In this document: positions 34,199 to 42,851 of the stretch, one piece after another
Position numbering within the stretch: position 1 is the stretch's first letter
How the letters are laid out: the number at the start of each line of letters is the position of its first letter
Assembly (NCBI GenBank): GCA_002238825.1
Contig: MPNC01000001.1
Span: forward strand, 682,001-746,000
Length of the DNA stretch: 64,000 nucleotides
Direction of reading: 5' to 3'
From: SAR202 cluster bacterium bin87
GTDB taxonomy: Bacteria; Chloroflexota; Dehalococcoidia; Lucifugimonadales; UBA3495
The notes under the pieces: generated by a model
Told to the model about the DNA's origin: nothing
What the model saw: the letters and a program-made list of their open reading frames with translations, nothing else
Databases searched by the model: none
Translations under genes and position numbers: made by a program

Positions 34199-34295
34199 GA
34201 ACCGTAGGGTGATGGCATTTTAGGCCAAGCGACACGGCGGTTCAACCGTCGCAAACCTTGAATTACGAGGGCAACTCTGGCAAGATATCGACATC

Positions 34296-35207
34296 ATGAG
34301 AGTTGGCGCATTTGAACTACAGGAACCCCTGCCGGAACTGCGGGATCCGCACGTTTTCGCGATGATCCGCCCATGGGTGGATGTCGGCAGTGTCGGCACG
34401 CTGACGTTGAACCGCCTGGAACGGTACCTCGGCTCCAAGGAATTGGGCCGACTGCACCGCCCCGGCGAGTTTTTCGACTTCACCAGGTATCGTCCCAGCA
34501 TGCGGCTTGTGGACAACGAGCGCCGGGTGCGCGTCCCCAACAGCATTATCCGGTATGCCACGACGGAAAACGGACCGGATTACCTGTTTTTCCACCTGCG
34601 GGAGCCCCACGCCAACAGCGAGACGTACACCGACTCGATCCTGGAAGTGGTCGAACAATTCAACGTGAAGCGGTACTGCCGGCTGGGGGCAATGTACGAC
34701 GCGGTTCCGCACACCCGTCCCCTGTTGGTCACCGGCTCCCTGGGCTCGGTGCCACAGTCACGGTCGGTGCCCAACCTCAAGTTGCGCGGCAGCACCTACC
34801 AGGGCCCCACGACGATCATGAACTTGGTCTCTGACGGCATTGATAAACTGGAAATCGAGGCCATCAACTTCATGGTGCACCTCCCGCAGTACGTCCAACT
34901 TGACGAGGACTACAACGGGACGGCACGCATGATCGAGGTGCTTTCGTCCGTGTACTCGGAGATCCCCTCTGACCTGGCCCCCACGCGGCGAGGCCAGCGG
35001 CAATACCGGGAACTTAATGCGGCAGTGGAGCGCAACTCCGACCTCCAGGGCCTCATCAAGCAGATGGAAGACTACTACGACACCAACGAGGCCGAGGGCG
35101 AGACCCCCGAAGAAACCGCAAGCCAGGAAGATGCGGTGGCGTTGTCACCGGAGATCGAGCAGTTCCTGAGTGAACTCGGCGAGGAATTCGGGCAGCGGGA
35201 CGAATAA
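34296..35207 (+). CDS. PAC2-family protein (proteasome assembly chaperone-like)
   Basis: This 303-residue protein matches the PAC2/DUF75 family: IRPWVDVGSVGTLTLNRLERYL near residues 24-45, LFFHLREPHANSETYTDSILEVV in two blocks near 97-119, and TGSLGSVPQSR near 145-155. Bacterial PAC2 proteins are common in Actinobacteria and Chloroflexi and their role is not settled. The C-terminal 50 residues are strongly acidic. ATG 34296 stands about 150 bp from the divergent flavoprotein gene. A strong terminator follows. Confidence 0.78.
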   Translation: MRVGAFELQEPLPELRDPHVFAMIRPWVDVGSVGTLTLNRLERYLGSKELGRLHRPGEFFDFTRYRPSMRLVDNERRVRVPNSIIRYATTENGPDYLFFHLREPHANSETYTDSILEVVEQFNVKRYCRLGAMYDAVPHTRPLLVTGSLGSVPQSRSVPNLKLRGSTYQGPTTIMNLVSDGIDKLEIEAINFMVHLPQYVQLDEDYNGTARMIEVLSSVYSEIPSDLAPTRRGQRQYRELNAAVERNSDLQGLIKQMEDYYDTNEAEGETPEETASQEDAVALSPEIEQFLSELGEEFGQRDE

Positions 35208-35231
35208 GCGGCCAGCATCGAGAAACAAACG

Positions 35232-35261
35232 AGCCGGGTCAAGTGACCCGGCTTTCGTTTT
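35232..35261. terminator. Bidirectional Rho-independent terminator
   Basis: AGCCGGGT and ACCCGGCT form a perfect stem, extendable by two pairs. It is followed by TTTCGTTTT on the plus strand and by GTTTGTTTCT when read on the minus strand. It ends both the PAC2 gene and the leftward tRNA-Met transcript. Confidence 0.8.
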
Positions 35262-35278
35262 GCGCTCTCGGTGAGCGA

Positions 35279-35353
35279 TGGTGGCGACGGATGGATTCGA
35301 ACCAACGACCTAGCGCTTATGAAGCGCCCGCTCTGCCACTGAGCTACGTCGCC
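35279..35353 (-). tRNA. tRNA-Met (CAT)
   Basis: On the minus strand, GGCGACG pairs with CGTCGCC. The D arm is GCTC-AGTGGCAGA-GCG, and the anticodon stem GGCGC/GCGCT encloses TTCATAA with anticodon CAT. The T loop is GGTTCGAATCC. Discriminator A and CCA are encoded. Its form fits elongator Met; an Ile tRNA with modified CAT cannot be excluded by eye. Confidence 0.93.
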
Positions 35354-35399
35354 TACCGAGCGGCCTCGACCAGACGCCGATGCTACCGCAGACCAATCT

Positions 35400-35429
35400 A
35401 TCGTAAGGCTCGCCCGGCTGGGTTGTCAA
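35400..35429 (-). promoter_or_regulatory. Promoter of tRNA-Met
   Basis: On the minus strand a perfect TTGACA (35429-35424) is followed after 18 bp by TACGAT (35405-35400), about 45 bp upstream of the mature tRNA end. Confidence 0.55.
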
Positions 35430-35433
35430 TCGA

Positions 35434-35805
35434 ATGACCGCACAGTATCAACCAAGCGGCGAAGATGACGCCCTGTGGCAAGTGGCTGCCAGCCTTGAAA
35501 CGATCGTCGCGGACCTGTGTCGTCGACTGCAGCCGTTCCCATCATTCCTCGGAATGACGACGATACAGGCGATTGAGCTCGATCCGACGCCGGCGCCCGT
35601 GCGCGACCTGGGATGCGTGGTCCTGACGCCCGACGGCGTGATCGCTGAACTGGACGTAACCGCGATCCCGGGCGTCGTCGGCGTGCTGGAAGTCGACCAG
35701 GTCGAGGAGTTCAGGCTTCTGGAGTTGCCCGCGCCGGCGCGCCTGATCTACCTGACCGAGGCGGTACGTGTCCTGGCCGCGGAAATCGCCGGGCGTAACG
35801 GCTAG
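35434..35805 (+). CDS. Hypothetical 123-residue protein
   Basis: I do not recognise this protein. It begins with a helical stretch ([21 protein letters not shown], about residues 12-32) followed by a beta-rich body, [21 protein letters not shown], and [31 protein letters not shown] in short segments. There is no signal peptide or membrane helix. No clear ribosome site precedes ATG 35434. Its stop codon shares the four bases CTAG with the stop of the convergent moaC gene. The codon pattern looks like the neighbours, so I accept it as a gene with moderate confidence. Confidence 0.5.
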   Translation: MTAQYQPSGEDDALWQVAASLETIVADLCRRLQPFPSFLGMTTIQAIELDPTPAPVRDLGCVVLTPDGVIAELDVTAIPGVVGVLEVDQVEEFRLLELPAPARLIYLTEAVRVLAAEIAGRNG

Positions 35806-36311
35806 GCGCCGGTAAGATCGACGTCGCCAGACTGGCCGCCGGTCTTGCGCAGCAGGCGCACGCCGTCGATACGCACGGCGCGGTCTACGGCCTTGCACAT
35901 GTCATAGACGGTGAGCGCGGCCACCGAGACCGCAGTCAGGGCCTCCATCTCGACGCCGGTTTTGCCCGAGGTGGTTGCGGTGGTCGTTATCCGCACCCGG
36001 CTTTCGTCTTCCTCCAGTTCCAGCTCCACATCCACCTTGTTCAGCGGCAAGGGATGACACAGGGGAATAAGCTCGGAGGTTTTCTTGGCGCCCATGATGC
36101 CGGCCAATTGGGCGATGGTGAGAACGTCGCCCTTTTTCATCAGGCCGTCGCGGATCAGGGCGAGGGTGGCCGGTTCCATGACTACGTACCCACAGGCCTG
36201 GGCCATGCGATCCGTGACGGGCTTCCAGCCGACGTCCACCATCCGGGCGCTCCCGTCCTCGGCCAGGTGGGTGAGTTGGTCGGCGGGCTTGCCGGCGTTC
36301 TCCGCGGTCAT
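35802..36311 (-). CDS. moaC: Cyclic pyranopterin monophosphate synthase MoaC
   Basis: This 169-residue enzyme converts the MoaA product to cyclic pyranopterin monophosphate in molybdenum cofactor synthesis. Family motifs are [12 protein letters not shown] (24-35), [17 protein letters not shown] (74-90), [11 protein letters not shown] (117-127) and LTVYDMCKA (133-141) with active-site residues Asp137 and Lys140. ATG 36311 is preferred: it lies 10 bases after the moaA stop with GAGGAA before it. The longer TTG start at 36332 would overlap moaA. It is the last gene of a leftward run and needed for any molybdoenzyme such as that at 1.4-5.1 kb. Confidence 0.95.
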   Translation of the reverse strand: MTAENAGKPADQLTHLAEDGSARMVDVGWKPVTDRMAQACGYVVMEPATLALIRDGLMKKGDVLTIAQLAGIMGAKKTSELIPLCHPLPLNKVDVELELEEDESRVRITTTATTSGKTGVEMEALTAVSVAALTVYDMCKAVDRAVRIDGVRLLRKTGGQSGDVDLTGA

Positions 36312-36321
36312 GGGTTCCTCG

Positions 36322-37338
36322 TCATCCGCCAATGTGGTACATCTCGACCTTGGTCCGCGCCGCGGCTTCGGCCGTGGTCAGTTCGGTCCGCTCCTCGGAG
36401 TAACGGTCGCGACGCACCTTCCAGGCCCCGGCGATGATGGCGGCCAACTCGTCGTCAGACGCACCCCGACGCATGGGCCCGCGCAGGTCGACCCCATCTG
36501 TGGCGAAGAGGCAGGTGTACAACTTGCCGTCGGTGGACAGGCGGGCGCGTGTGCAGTTGGCACAGAACGGCTGCGTCACCGAGGCGATCACGCCGATTTC
36601 GCCGGAGCCGTCGCGGTAACGCCAGCGATTGGCGACTTCACCCACGTAGTTGGGTTCGGCCGGCTCAAGGGGCAATTCCGCGTCAATCATGGCCACGATT
36701 TCGGCGGCGGAGACGACCTCGTCGAGTTTCCAACCGTTGCGGTTGCCGACATCCATGTACTCAATGAAACGGACGATGTGCCCCGTGCCTTTGAAATGTC
36801 GAGCCAGGTCGACGATGGTGTGGTCATTCACCCCTTTCTGGACCACGGCGTTGATCTTTACGGGATTCAACCCGGCGTCCGACGCGCGGCCTATACCGTC
36901 CAGAACCCGGCGGGTGCCAAAGCCTCGTCCGTTCATCTGCTTGAACACTTCATCGTCCAGGGAGTCGAGGCTGACTGTGATGCGGTCCAAACCGGCCTCG
37001 GCCAGTTGCGTCGCCTGCTGGGCGAGGAGGTAGCCATTTGTGGTCAGGGTGATATCGTCGGCCCCGGGGATGGCGGCCAACTGAGCGAGCAACTTGGATA
37101 GATCAACGCGCAGTAGGGGCTCGCCGCCAGTAATCCGCAACTTGTTCACGCCCGCGTCGACAAACAGCGCCGCCAAGCGCGATATCTCCTCGAAGGTGAG
37201 GATTTCATCCTTGGGCAGAAACTCGTATGCCTCGCCGAAGATCTCGGCCGGCATGCAGTACGGGCACCGGAAATTACACCGGTCTGTGACCGATATCCGG
37301 AGGTCTCTGAGTGGGCGGCCGAAGAGATCGGTGATCAT
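36322..37338 (-). CDS. moaA: GTP 3',8-cyclase MoaA (radical SAM)
   Basis: This 338-residue radical SAM enzyme catalyses the first step of molybdenum cofactor synthesis from GTP. The SAM cluster ligands are Cys21, Cys25 and Cys28 (CNFRCPYC). ITGGEPLLR is at 69-77. The second [4Fe-4S] cluster ligands are Cys259, Cys262 and Cys276. The protein ends in the GG pair that is typical and functionally important in MoaA. It is 18 bp downstream of rdgB and 10 bp upstream of moaC. Confidence 0.96.
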   Translation of the reverse strand: MITDLFGRPLRDLRISVTDRCNFRCPYCMPAEIFGEAYEFLPKDEILTFEEISRLAALFVDAGVNKLRITGGEPLLRVDLSKLLAQLAAIPGADDITLTTNGYLLAQQATQLAEAGLDRITVSLDSLDDEVFKQMNGRGFGTRRVLDGIGRASDAGLNPVKINAVVQKGVNDHTIVDLARHFKGTGHIVRFIEYMDVGNRNGWKLDEVVSAAEIVAMIDAELPLEPAEPNYVGEVANRWRYRDGSGEIGVIASVTQPFCANCTRARLSTDGKLYTCLFATDGVDLRGPMRRGASDDELAAIIAGAWKVRRDRYSEERTELTTAEAAARTKVEMYHIGG

Positions 37339-37356
37339 GCTGCTGCCAACGGTTAT

Positions 37357-37968
37357 CTATCGGTCCAACAAGGCCGGAAGCATTGTGCGCGCTTTCCGGG
37401 CTGCGTCGGAGCGATGGCTGATACGGTTTTTGATTTCAAGGGGCGCCTCCGCGATGGTTTGCCCCAGGGAAGGCAGGTAGAACACCGGGTCGTAGCCGAA
37501 ACCGTGTTCACCTTCCGGTTCGAATTGTATCATTCCCGCGACGGAGCCGACGGCCGTGCCGATAACCGCGCCGCCAGGAGCGGCGATGGCGGTGACACAG
37601 CGGAACCGGGCGATGCGTCGATCCCAGAGTACGCCGGCGAGATTGTTGAGCAGGAGGGCAACCCGGTCGCCGTCGGACCGGCAGGCGTCCCCGCCGTAGC
37701 GGGCGGAATACACGCCGGGGTCGCCACCCAGCGCATGGACCTCCAGCCCGGAATCGTCCGAAATCGTGGGCAGGTTGGACAGGCGGGCATACTCGCTGGC
37801 CTTGAGGCGGGCGTTGGCCAGGAACGTGTCGCCGGTCTCGTCGACGTCCCCAGAAACCCCGGCATCGTCCAGCGAGATCAGTTCGACTGGCCAGTCGGCG
37901 AGCAACTCGCGGTACTCGCGCATCTTGCCCGGATTGCGGGTGGCAACGACCAGGACGGTAGACGACAT
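37357..37968 (-). CDS. rdgB: XTP/dITP diphosphatase RdgB (HAM1 family)
   Basis: This 203-residue house-cleaning pyrophosphatase hydrolyses non-canonical purine triphosphates. It shows VVATRNPGKMREYRELL at the start, the ETGDTFLANARLKA segment (44-57), the metal-binding ISDDSGLEV (about 69-77), PGVYSARYGG, and the C-terminal FGYDPVFYLPSLGQTIAE and ISHRSDAA motifs. Length is standard. Its ATG is only 2 bp from the stop of the CoA-transferase gene, so the two are co-transcribed without an obvious metabolic link. Confidence 0.95.
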   Translation of the reverse strand: MSSTVLVVATRNPGKMREYRELLADWPVELISLDDAGVSGDVDETGDTFLANARLKASEYARLSNLPTISDDSGLEVHALGGDPGVYSARYGGDACRSDGDRVALLLNNLAGVLWDRRIARFRCVTAIAAPGGAVIGTAVGSVAGMIQFEPEGEHGFGYDPVFYLPSLGQTIAEAPLEIKNRISHRSDAARKARTMLPALLDR

Positions 37969-37970
37969 AA

Positions 37971-39209
37971 CTAGACAACACCTTCGGCAGCAAGCGCCTG
38001 GAGATCAGGGTCCGCAAGACCCAGCCATTCCCCGTAGACGGCGGAGTTGTGCTCGCCTACGGTGGGGCCCATGTGGCGCAACTCTCCGGGTGTCTCGCTG
38101 AATTTTGGCACCAAGCCGAGCATCCGCGTTTGTCCCAACTCCGGGTCCTCAATGTCGACGATGTCATCGCGGTCCTGGAAATGGGGATCGGCAACAATGT
38201 CGGCGCTGTTGTAGACCGGGCCAACGACCCCACCGGCCGGGATCAGCTCGTCCATGATGGCGTTGGTGTCGCGGGAACCCAGCCATTCCTGGAGCACCAC
38301 GTTCAGCGAATCCTTGGACTCGAGGCGCGCCGCATTGTTGGCGAATCGCGGGTCGGAAAGCAGTTCGTCCAGCCCCATGGCCCGCGCGAGGCCCTCCCAG
38401 GTGTTCTGCGAGGTGGCTGACAGGCCAAGCCAACGTTCATCCCCGGTGCGGTAGAGGCTGCGCGGGGCTGCATCGGGAAAGTCGTTGCCGACGCGTTCCC
38501 GGATTTCCCCCAACCGATCGTAGATAGTGAGGTGTGGAATGCAGAGACGGAAAAGCGGCTCGAAGAGGCTGAGGTCAACCACCTGCCCGGTTCCCTTGCC
38601 ACCGTCCCTCGCATCAGCGCCCCTCCGGTAGATGGCCATCATGCCGGCCATGGCGCCGAAAACTCCGGCGATCTCATCCGCCAGCGGGATTGGCGGCAGG
38701 TTGGGCGGAGTTTCGGGAAAACCCGTCATGCCGATGTAACCGCTCATGCACTCGGCGATGGTGCCGAAACCGGGGCGGTCCCGGTACGGCCCGGTCTGTC
38801 CAAACCCCGAAAAACGCAGGATCACCAGCCCAGGGTTGACGTCGCCGGCGTGGAGGTCCGATGGACCGAGGTTCCAGCGCTCCAGGGTTCCGGGCCGGAA
38901 CCCTTCAATCAGGACATCCGCTTGCGCAGCCAACTGTTTGAGGATTTCTTGGCCTTTCGGGTCGGCCATGTTCAGCGTGATGGACTGCTTGTTTCGAGAG
39001 TGGACCTTCCACCACAGCGACACGCCGTTGTAGAAAGGGCCCCAATTGCGCAGAGGATCTCCGGAGCCCGGCCGTTCAACCTTGACCACCTCGGCCCCGA
39101 AATCGGCCATGAGCGAGGAAGCGGTGCCGCCAGCCACGATGATGGACAGATCCAGTACGCGAAGCCCGGCCAGGGGTCCTGCTGCTGATTTTGATTCTGA
39201 AGCGGTCAA
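37971..39209 (-). CDS. CaiB/BaiF-type (class III) CoA-transferase
   Basis: This 412-residue enzyme moves CoA between carboxylic acids. It begins PLAGLRVLDLSIIVAGGTASSLMADFGAEVVKVERPGSGDPLR in successive motifs, followed by SRNKQSITLN, ADVLIEGFRPGTLERWNLG and the GFGTIAECMSGYIGMTGFP region. The active-site Asp is probably that of LADEIAGVFGAMAGMMA. The C-terminal part (PAGGVVGPVYNSADIVADPHFQDRD, in pieces) is also typical. The acid substrates are unknown. It sits between an alpha/beta hydrolase and rdgB in a leftward operon. Confidence 0.9.
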   Translation of the reverse strand: MTASESKSAAGPLAGLRVLDLSIIVAGGTASSLMADFGAEVVKVERPGSGDPLRNWGPFYNGVSLWWKVHSRNKQSITLNMADPKGQEILKQLAAQADVLIEGFRPGTLERWNLGPSDLHAGDVNPGLVILRFSGFGQTGPYRDRPGFGTIAECMSGYIGMTGFPETPPNLPPIPLADEIAGVFGAMAGMMAIYRRGADARDGGKGTGQVVDLSLFEPLFRLCIPHLTIYDRLGEIRERVGNDFPDAAPRSLYRTGDERWLGLSATSQNTWEGLARAMGLDELLSDPRFANNAARLESKDSLNVVLQEWLGSRDTNAIMDELIPAGGVVGPVYNSADIVADPHFQDRDDIVDIEDPELGQTRMLGLVPKFSETPGELRHMGPTVGEHNSAVYGEWLGLADPDLQALAAEGVV

Positions 39210-39275
39210 AAGCCCATTCCTGTCAGGTCGATGCGGTGAGCGTCAGTGGCGTTGCGGCGAGTGTGTCCGCTGCGG

Positions 39276-40145
39276 TCAGTCGCCGAACCAATCAATTATT
39301 GCATTCAGCACATCGTTAGGATATTCCATGGGCAGGAAGTGGCTGCCCTTGCCCAAGGGTTTCACCACGGAGCCGGACACCAATTCGCTGAACCGCTGGA
39401 CTCCAGGGTCATCGAGGCGCTGGGAACCGGGGTAGTCGGCGAGCAGCAGCAGCCAATCGCCGGGCAGCTCGTTGAGGTATTGCTCCACCTGGAGATCATC
39501 GCGCATGCCGTAGAATGTGGCCTCGGTTTCCGGGAGGCATTTCAGCTCGGCTCGCCCGTCGGGCAACAGCCTGGTTCCTCCCTCGATGAATTGACGGTAG
39601 GGTTCGTCCTCCCAATCTTTGAACGCAGCGCGGGTACGGTAGGCATCGAACATTACCTCGCGGGACTCCCACACCGCACGTTTCATCCGCGTCCGCTCGG
39701 CGCGCCGGGCCAGATCCTGGCTGGGCGCCGACGGCGCATCGTTGCTGACCCTGGTTTCCACCAACACCACGCGGTCGAATCTGCCGGGCAAGAGCTTCGA
39801 CGCGATGATCGCGGCCAGCCCGCCGGATGAATGACCGATTACCCGAGGGGAATCGATGTCCATGGCCTCGACGATGGCGGCCAGGTCTTCTCCGGCGTAT
39901 TCGAACTTGTAGCCCTTGTCGGATTTGTCGGTGTCGCCATGTCCCCGCTGGTCAAACGCCAACACCCGGTAGTGTTCGGCCAACCGGCGCGCGACTGGCT
40001 TCCACGGCCAGGCGCAAAGTCCGGTCGCGTGGAGCATCAACAGAGGGGGATTCGATGGGTCACCCCATTCCAGGTAATGGTGGCGGATCCCATTGGCGGC
40101 AACGTAGTGGCTGGTCCAGTCGTCGGTTGTTGAATCTCTGGGCAT
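39276..40145 (-). CDS. Alpha/beta-hydrolase fold protein
   Basis: This 289-residue hydrolase has the oxyanion segment LMLHATGLCAWPW (37-48), FDQRGHGDTDKSD (64-76) and the nucleophile elbow GHSSGG (104-109, Ser106). The late catalytic His lies in GKGSHFLPMEYP. It resembles esterases, C-C bond hydrolases or lactonases, with no substrate evident. ATG 40145 has GAAGG eight bases upstream; the longer start at 40181 would overlap a CATAAT -10-like box (40180-40185). It is divergent from nuoA and heads the leftward five-gene run that ends with moaC. Confidence 0.82.
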   Translation of the reverse strand: MPRDSTTDDWTSHYVAANGIRHHYLEWGDPSNPPLLMLHATGLCAWPWKPVARRLAEHYRVLAFDQRGHGDTDKSDKGYKFEYAGEDLAAIVEAMDIDSPRVIGHSSGGLAAIIASKLLPGRFDRVVLVETRVSNDAPSAPSQDLARRAERTRMKRAVWESREVMFDAYRTRAAFKDWEDEPYRQFIEGGTRLLPDGRAELKCLPETEATFYGMRDDLQVEQYLNELPGDWLLLLADYPGSQRLDDPGVQRFSELVSGSVVKPLGKGSHFLPMEYPNDVLNAIIDWFGD

Positions 40146-40183
40146 CGGTAGGCCTTCAGTTTGGTTTGTGGTGCTGGTCATTA

Positions 40184-40192
40184 TGCTATAAT
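40184..40192 (+). promoter_or_regulatory. Extended -10 promoter of the nuo operon
   Basis: TGCTATAAT combines a perfect TATAAT with the TGn extension, 54 bases before the nuoA ATG at 40247. No strong -35 box is visible. On the opposite strand CATAAT (40180-40185) could serve the divergent hydrolase. Confidence 0.5.
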
Positions 40193-40246
40193 GCCGCCGC
40201 CCAATTATCCAGACCATACGGTCTGTCGAAACGAGAAGCCGCTCCG

Positions 40247-40633
40247 ATGCTCGAAGACTACTTTGGCCAGTACGGCTTGATCGCCATCTTCCTGGTCATC
40301 TCCATAGTTGTGCCGTGCAGCATGTTGCTGGCGTCGCATGGGCTGTCCCGCTTCGGCATCCGCCCGGATCGACCGAACGCGGTCAAGCACGACACCTACG
40401 AGTGCGGTGTGCAGACCATCGGCGGCACGTGGAACCGGTTCCAATTCCGATACTACATGTTTGCCATCCTCTTCGTGATATTTGACGTTGAGGTGGTGTT
40501 CCTGTACCCGTGGGCGACCAAGTTCCTGACTCTGGAATTGTTTGCCCTGATTGAAATGGCGGTATTCGTCGGGATCCTGCTGCTGGCCTGGGCGTATGCC
40601 TGGCGCAAGCGGGATTTGGAGTGGCAGGGCTGA
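40247..40633 (+). CDS. nuoA: NADH-quinone oxidoreductase subunit A (NuoA)
   Basis: This 128-residue membrane subunit of complex I has three helices (about 10-32, 69-90 and 95-117). The conserved loop between helices 1 and 2 reads [44 protein letters not shown] in consecutive motifs, including the Cys of YECG. ATG 40247 gives the normal family length; the frame back to 39827 is antisense to the hydrolase. It is the first gene of the nuo operon. Confidence 0.95.
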   Translation: MLEDYFGQYGLIAIFLVISIVVPCSMLLASHGLSRFGIRPDRPNAVKHDTYECGVQTIGGTWNRFQFRYYMFAILFVIFDVEVVFLYPWATKFLTLELFALIEMAVFVGILLLAWAYAWRKRDLEWQG

Positions 40634-40638
40634 ACCGA

Positions 40639-41271
40639 ATGGCAGAGCAAACGGGTTTCACCATGCCCTCGTCCGGCGGACCGCTGCACAGCCGGACCTG
40701 GGACATCGACCGTTCTGAAGGGCAGTTGGTCAACGAACTGATCGCTGCTTCCCAGTCTCCCATCGAGGTACCATCCATCGAGGTGCCGGAAGACCTGCAG
40801 CGCAACCTGATGGTGACGTCAGTGGACGCTCTGGTGAACTGGAGCCGGAAGTCGGCGCTGTGGCCGGTGTCCTTCGGGCTGGCCTGCTGCGCTTTCGAAA
40901 TGATGGCAACGGCCATGGGCCGGTTCGACATCTCGCGATTCGGTATGGAAGTGTTCCGCGCCTCTCCGAGGCAGGCCGACCTGATGATCGTGGCCGGCAC
41001 CGTCACCTGGAAGATGGCTCCGCCCATCCAGCGCATCTACGAGCAGATGGCCGAACCGCGCTGGGTAATTTCCATGGGGGTGTGCGCCACCAGCGGGGGG
41101 CCGTATTACGGGTCTTACAGCGTGGTGCCCGGCGTCGACCACATCATCCCGGTGGACGTCTACGTGCCGGGGTGTCCTCCCCGTCCTGACGCGCTGCTGT
41201 ACGGCATCATGGAACTTCACGAGAAAATCAAGAAGTACCGCAACCTGGGCGACGGGAGCTTCAAGCCGTGA
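40639..41271 (+). CDS. nuoB: NADH-quinone oxidoreductase subunit B (NuoB)
   Basis: This 210-residue subunit carries the terminal cluster N2, which hands electrons to quinone. All four ligands are present: Cys83 and Cys84 ([11 protein letters not shown]), Cys149 (GVCATSGG) and Cys179 ([11 protein letters not shown]). The N-terminal 55 residues before the core are less conserved. ATG 40639, six bases after the nuoA stop, is preferred; a GTG at 40621 inside nuoA is possible. Confidence 0.95.
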   Translation: MAEQTGFTMPSSGGPLHSRTWDIDRSEGQLVNELIAASQSPIEVPSIEVPEDLQRNLMVTSVDALVNWSRKSALWPVSFGLACCAFEMMATAMGRFDISRFGMEVFRASPRQADLMIVAGTVTWKMAPPIQRIYEQMAEPRWVISMGVCATSGGPYYGSYSVVPGVDHIIPVDVYVPGCPPRPDALLYGIMELHEKIKKYRNLGDGSFKP

Positions 41272-41711
41272 CGCTGCCCGCGGTGTCCGGGGAGACCCTG
41301 GCGCGACGCCTGAGGGAGGCTGCTCCTAACTCGGTTGTTGAGTGGAGCGAGGCGGCAGTTTGGGTGGAGCCGGGCTCGCTGGACTCGGTCGCCAGCGTCC
41401 TCCACGACGATGCAGAGATCGACTTCAAGTTCCTGAACTCGATCAGCGCCATTGATTTCGTGGAGCACTTTGAGCTGGTGTACCACCTGACCTCAATCTC
41501 CAGACGGCACACGGGGGTGGTGCGCAGTCGGGTATACGGGCGCGAGGAGCCGACAGCGGCCTCGGTGGTTGGAGTGTGGAAAGGCGCGGATTTCCAGGAA
41601 CGGGAAATCTGGGACCTGATGGGCGTCCGCTTTATTGGCCATCCCAACATGAAGCGCATCATGCTGTGGGAGGGGTTTGATGGCCATCCGTTGCGCAAGG
41701 ACTTCCTGTAA
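41268..41711 (+). CDS. nuoC: NADH-quinone oxidoreductase subunit C (NuoC)
   Basis: This 147-residue peripheral-arm subunit has the 30-kDa domain hallmark [36 protein letters not shown] over its last 36 residues. It is a separate gene, not fused to NuoD. The GTG start overlaps the nuoB TGA as GTGA, so translation is coupled. Confidence 0.93.
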   Translation: MTLPAVSGETLARRLREAAPNSVVEWSEAAVWVEPGSLDSVASVLHDDAEIDFKFLNSISAIDFVEHFELVYHLTSISRRHTGVVRSRVYGREEPTAASVVGVWKGADFQEREIWDLMGVRFIGHPNMKRIMLWEGFDGHPLRKDFL

Positions 41712-41744
41712 AACCCCAGCCCTGAGTTTCCGAAGCCGCAAGCC

Positions 41745-42851
41745 ATGACCATCCGCACCGAACCAATGACGGTCAACGTGGGGCCGCAGCACCCCAGCAC
41801 GCACGGCGTGTTCCGGGTCCGCATCACGTTCGATGGCGAGGATATTGTCGAAGTCGAGCCCGTACTGGGATACCTGCACCGGGGCTCCGAAAAGCTGGCC
41901 GAGGAGCGCAACTACGTGCAGGTGGTGACCCTGACGGACCGCCTGGACTACACCTCCTCCATGATCAACAACCAGGCCTATTGCCTCGCCGTGGAGCAAC
42001 TGCTGGGCATCGAGCCGCCGCCGAGAGGGAAGTACCTGCGCACACTGGCCGCCGAACTTCAGCGCATTGCCAGCCACCTGATCGCGGTGGGTTTCTTCGT
42101 GCAGGAATTGGGCGCGTTCGGCACTCCGTTGATGTACACATTCCGCAGCCGCGAGCGCATCCTGGACCTGTTCGAAATGCTGTGCGGCGCCCGCGTCACC
42201 GTCAGCTACATGCGCCCGGGCGGTGTTTTCGCCGACACTCCGGCAGATTTCTGGCCGGCTTTGGAGCAGTTCCTCGAGGATTTCGAGGGAGAGCTGGAAG
42301 AAATCGAGAACCTGCTGCTCAGCAACGAAATATTGATGGTTCGCACCCGTGGCGTCAGCCCTCTGCCGGCGGACGTGGCGATCAACTGCTCGGTCAGCGG
42401 ACCGGTGCTGCGGGCCAGCGGCGTCAACTGGGACTGGCGCAAGATGGCTCCGTACGACGCCTACGACCAGGTCGAGTTCGACATCCCGGTGGGCCAAAAC
42501 GGCGACAATTACGACCGCTTCTGGGTGCGCATGCAGGAAGTGCGCCAGAGCCTCCGCATCGTGCGGCAGTGCGTGGCGCAAATTGAGCCCGGTCCGGTGC
42601 GGCAGGAGTTGCCCTTGGTCCTTCGGGCAGCGCCGGGCGCGGAAGCATACGGCCGGGTGGAGGCTTCCAAAGGCGAATTGGGGTTCTTCCTGGTCAGCGA
42701 CGGCGGAGTATCACCCTATCGCTGCAAGATCCGCTCGCCTTCCCTGATCAACTTGACGATTACGGAACATCTGCTCCTCGGTTGGAAGCTGGCCGACATG
42801 ATCGTGTCGCTGGGCAGTGTTGACATAAACATGGGCGAGGTCGACCGGTAA
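41745..42851 (+). CDS. nuoD: NADH-quinone oxidoreductase subunit D (NuoD)
   Basis: This 368-residue 49-kDa subunit forms the quinone site with NuoB. Motifs are GPQHPSTHGVFRV near residues 10-22, the quinone-pocket LGYLHRGSEKLAEERNY (near 41-57), GRVEASKGELGFFLVSDGG and RCKIRSPS, ending with the typical GEVDR. Its stop overlaps the nuoH start (TAATG). Confidence 0.96.
   Translation: MTIRTEPMTVNVGPQHPSTHGVFRVRITFDGEDIVEVEPVLGYLHRGSEKLAEERNYVQVVTLTDRLDYTSSMINNQAYCLAVEQLLGIEPPPRGKYLRTLAAELQRIASHLIAVGFFVQELGAFGTPLMYTFRSRERILDLFEMLCGARVTVSYMRPGGVFADTPADFWPALEQFLEDFEGELEEIENLLLSNEILMVRTRGVSPLPADVAINCSVSGPVLRASGVNWDWRKMAPYDAYDQVEFDIPVGQNGDNYDRFWVRMQEVRQSLRIVRQCVAQIEPGPVRQELPLVLRAAPGAEAYGRVEASKGELGFFLVSDGGVSPYRCKIRSPSLINLTITEHLLLGWKLADMIVSLGSVDINMGEVDR

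Noticed and set aside
35243-35437. Plus-strand ORF containing MDSNQRPSAYEAPALPLSY
   Set aside because: This is the familiar false translation of the reverse strand of a tRNA gene; the real feature is tRNA-Met on the minus strand.
39827-40246. N-terminal extension of NuoA
   Set aside because: It is antisense to the alpha/beta-hydrolase gene; the true NuoA starts at ATG 40247.
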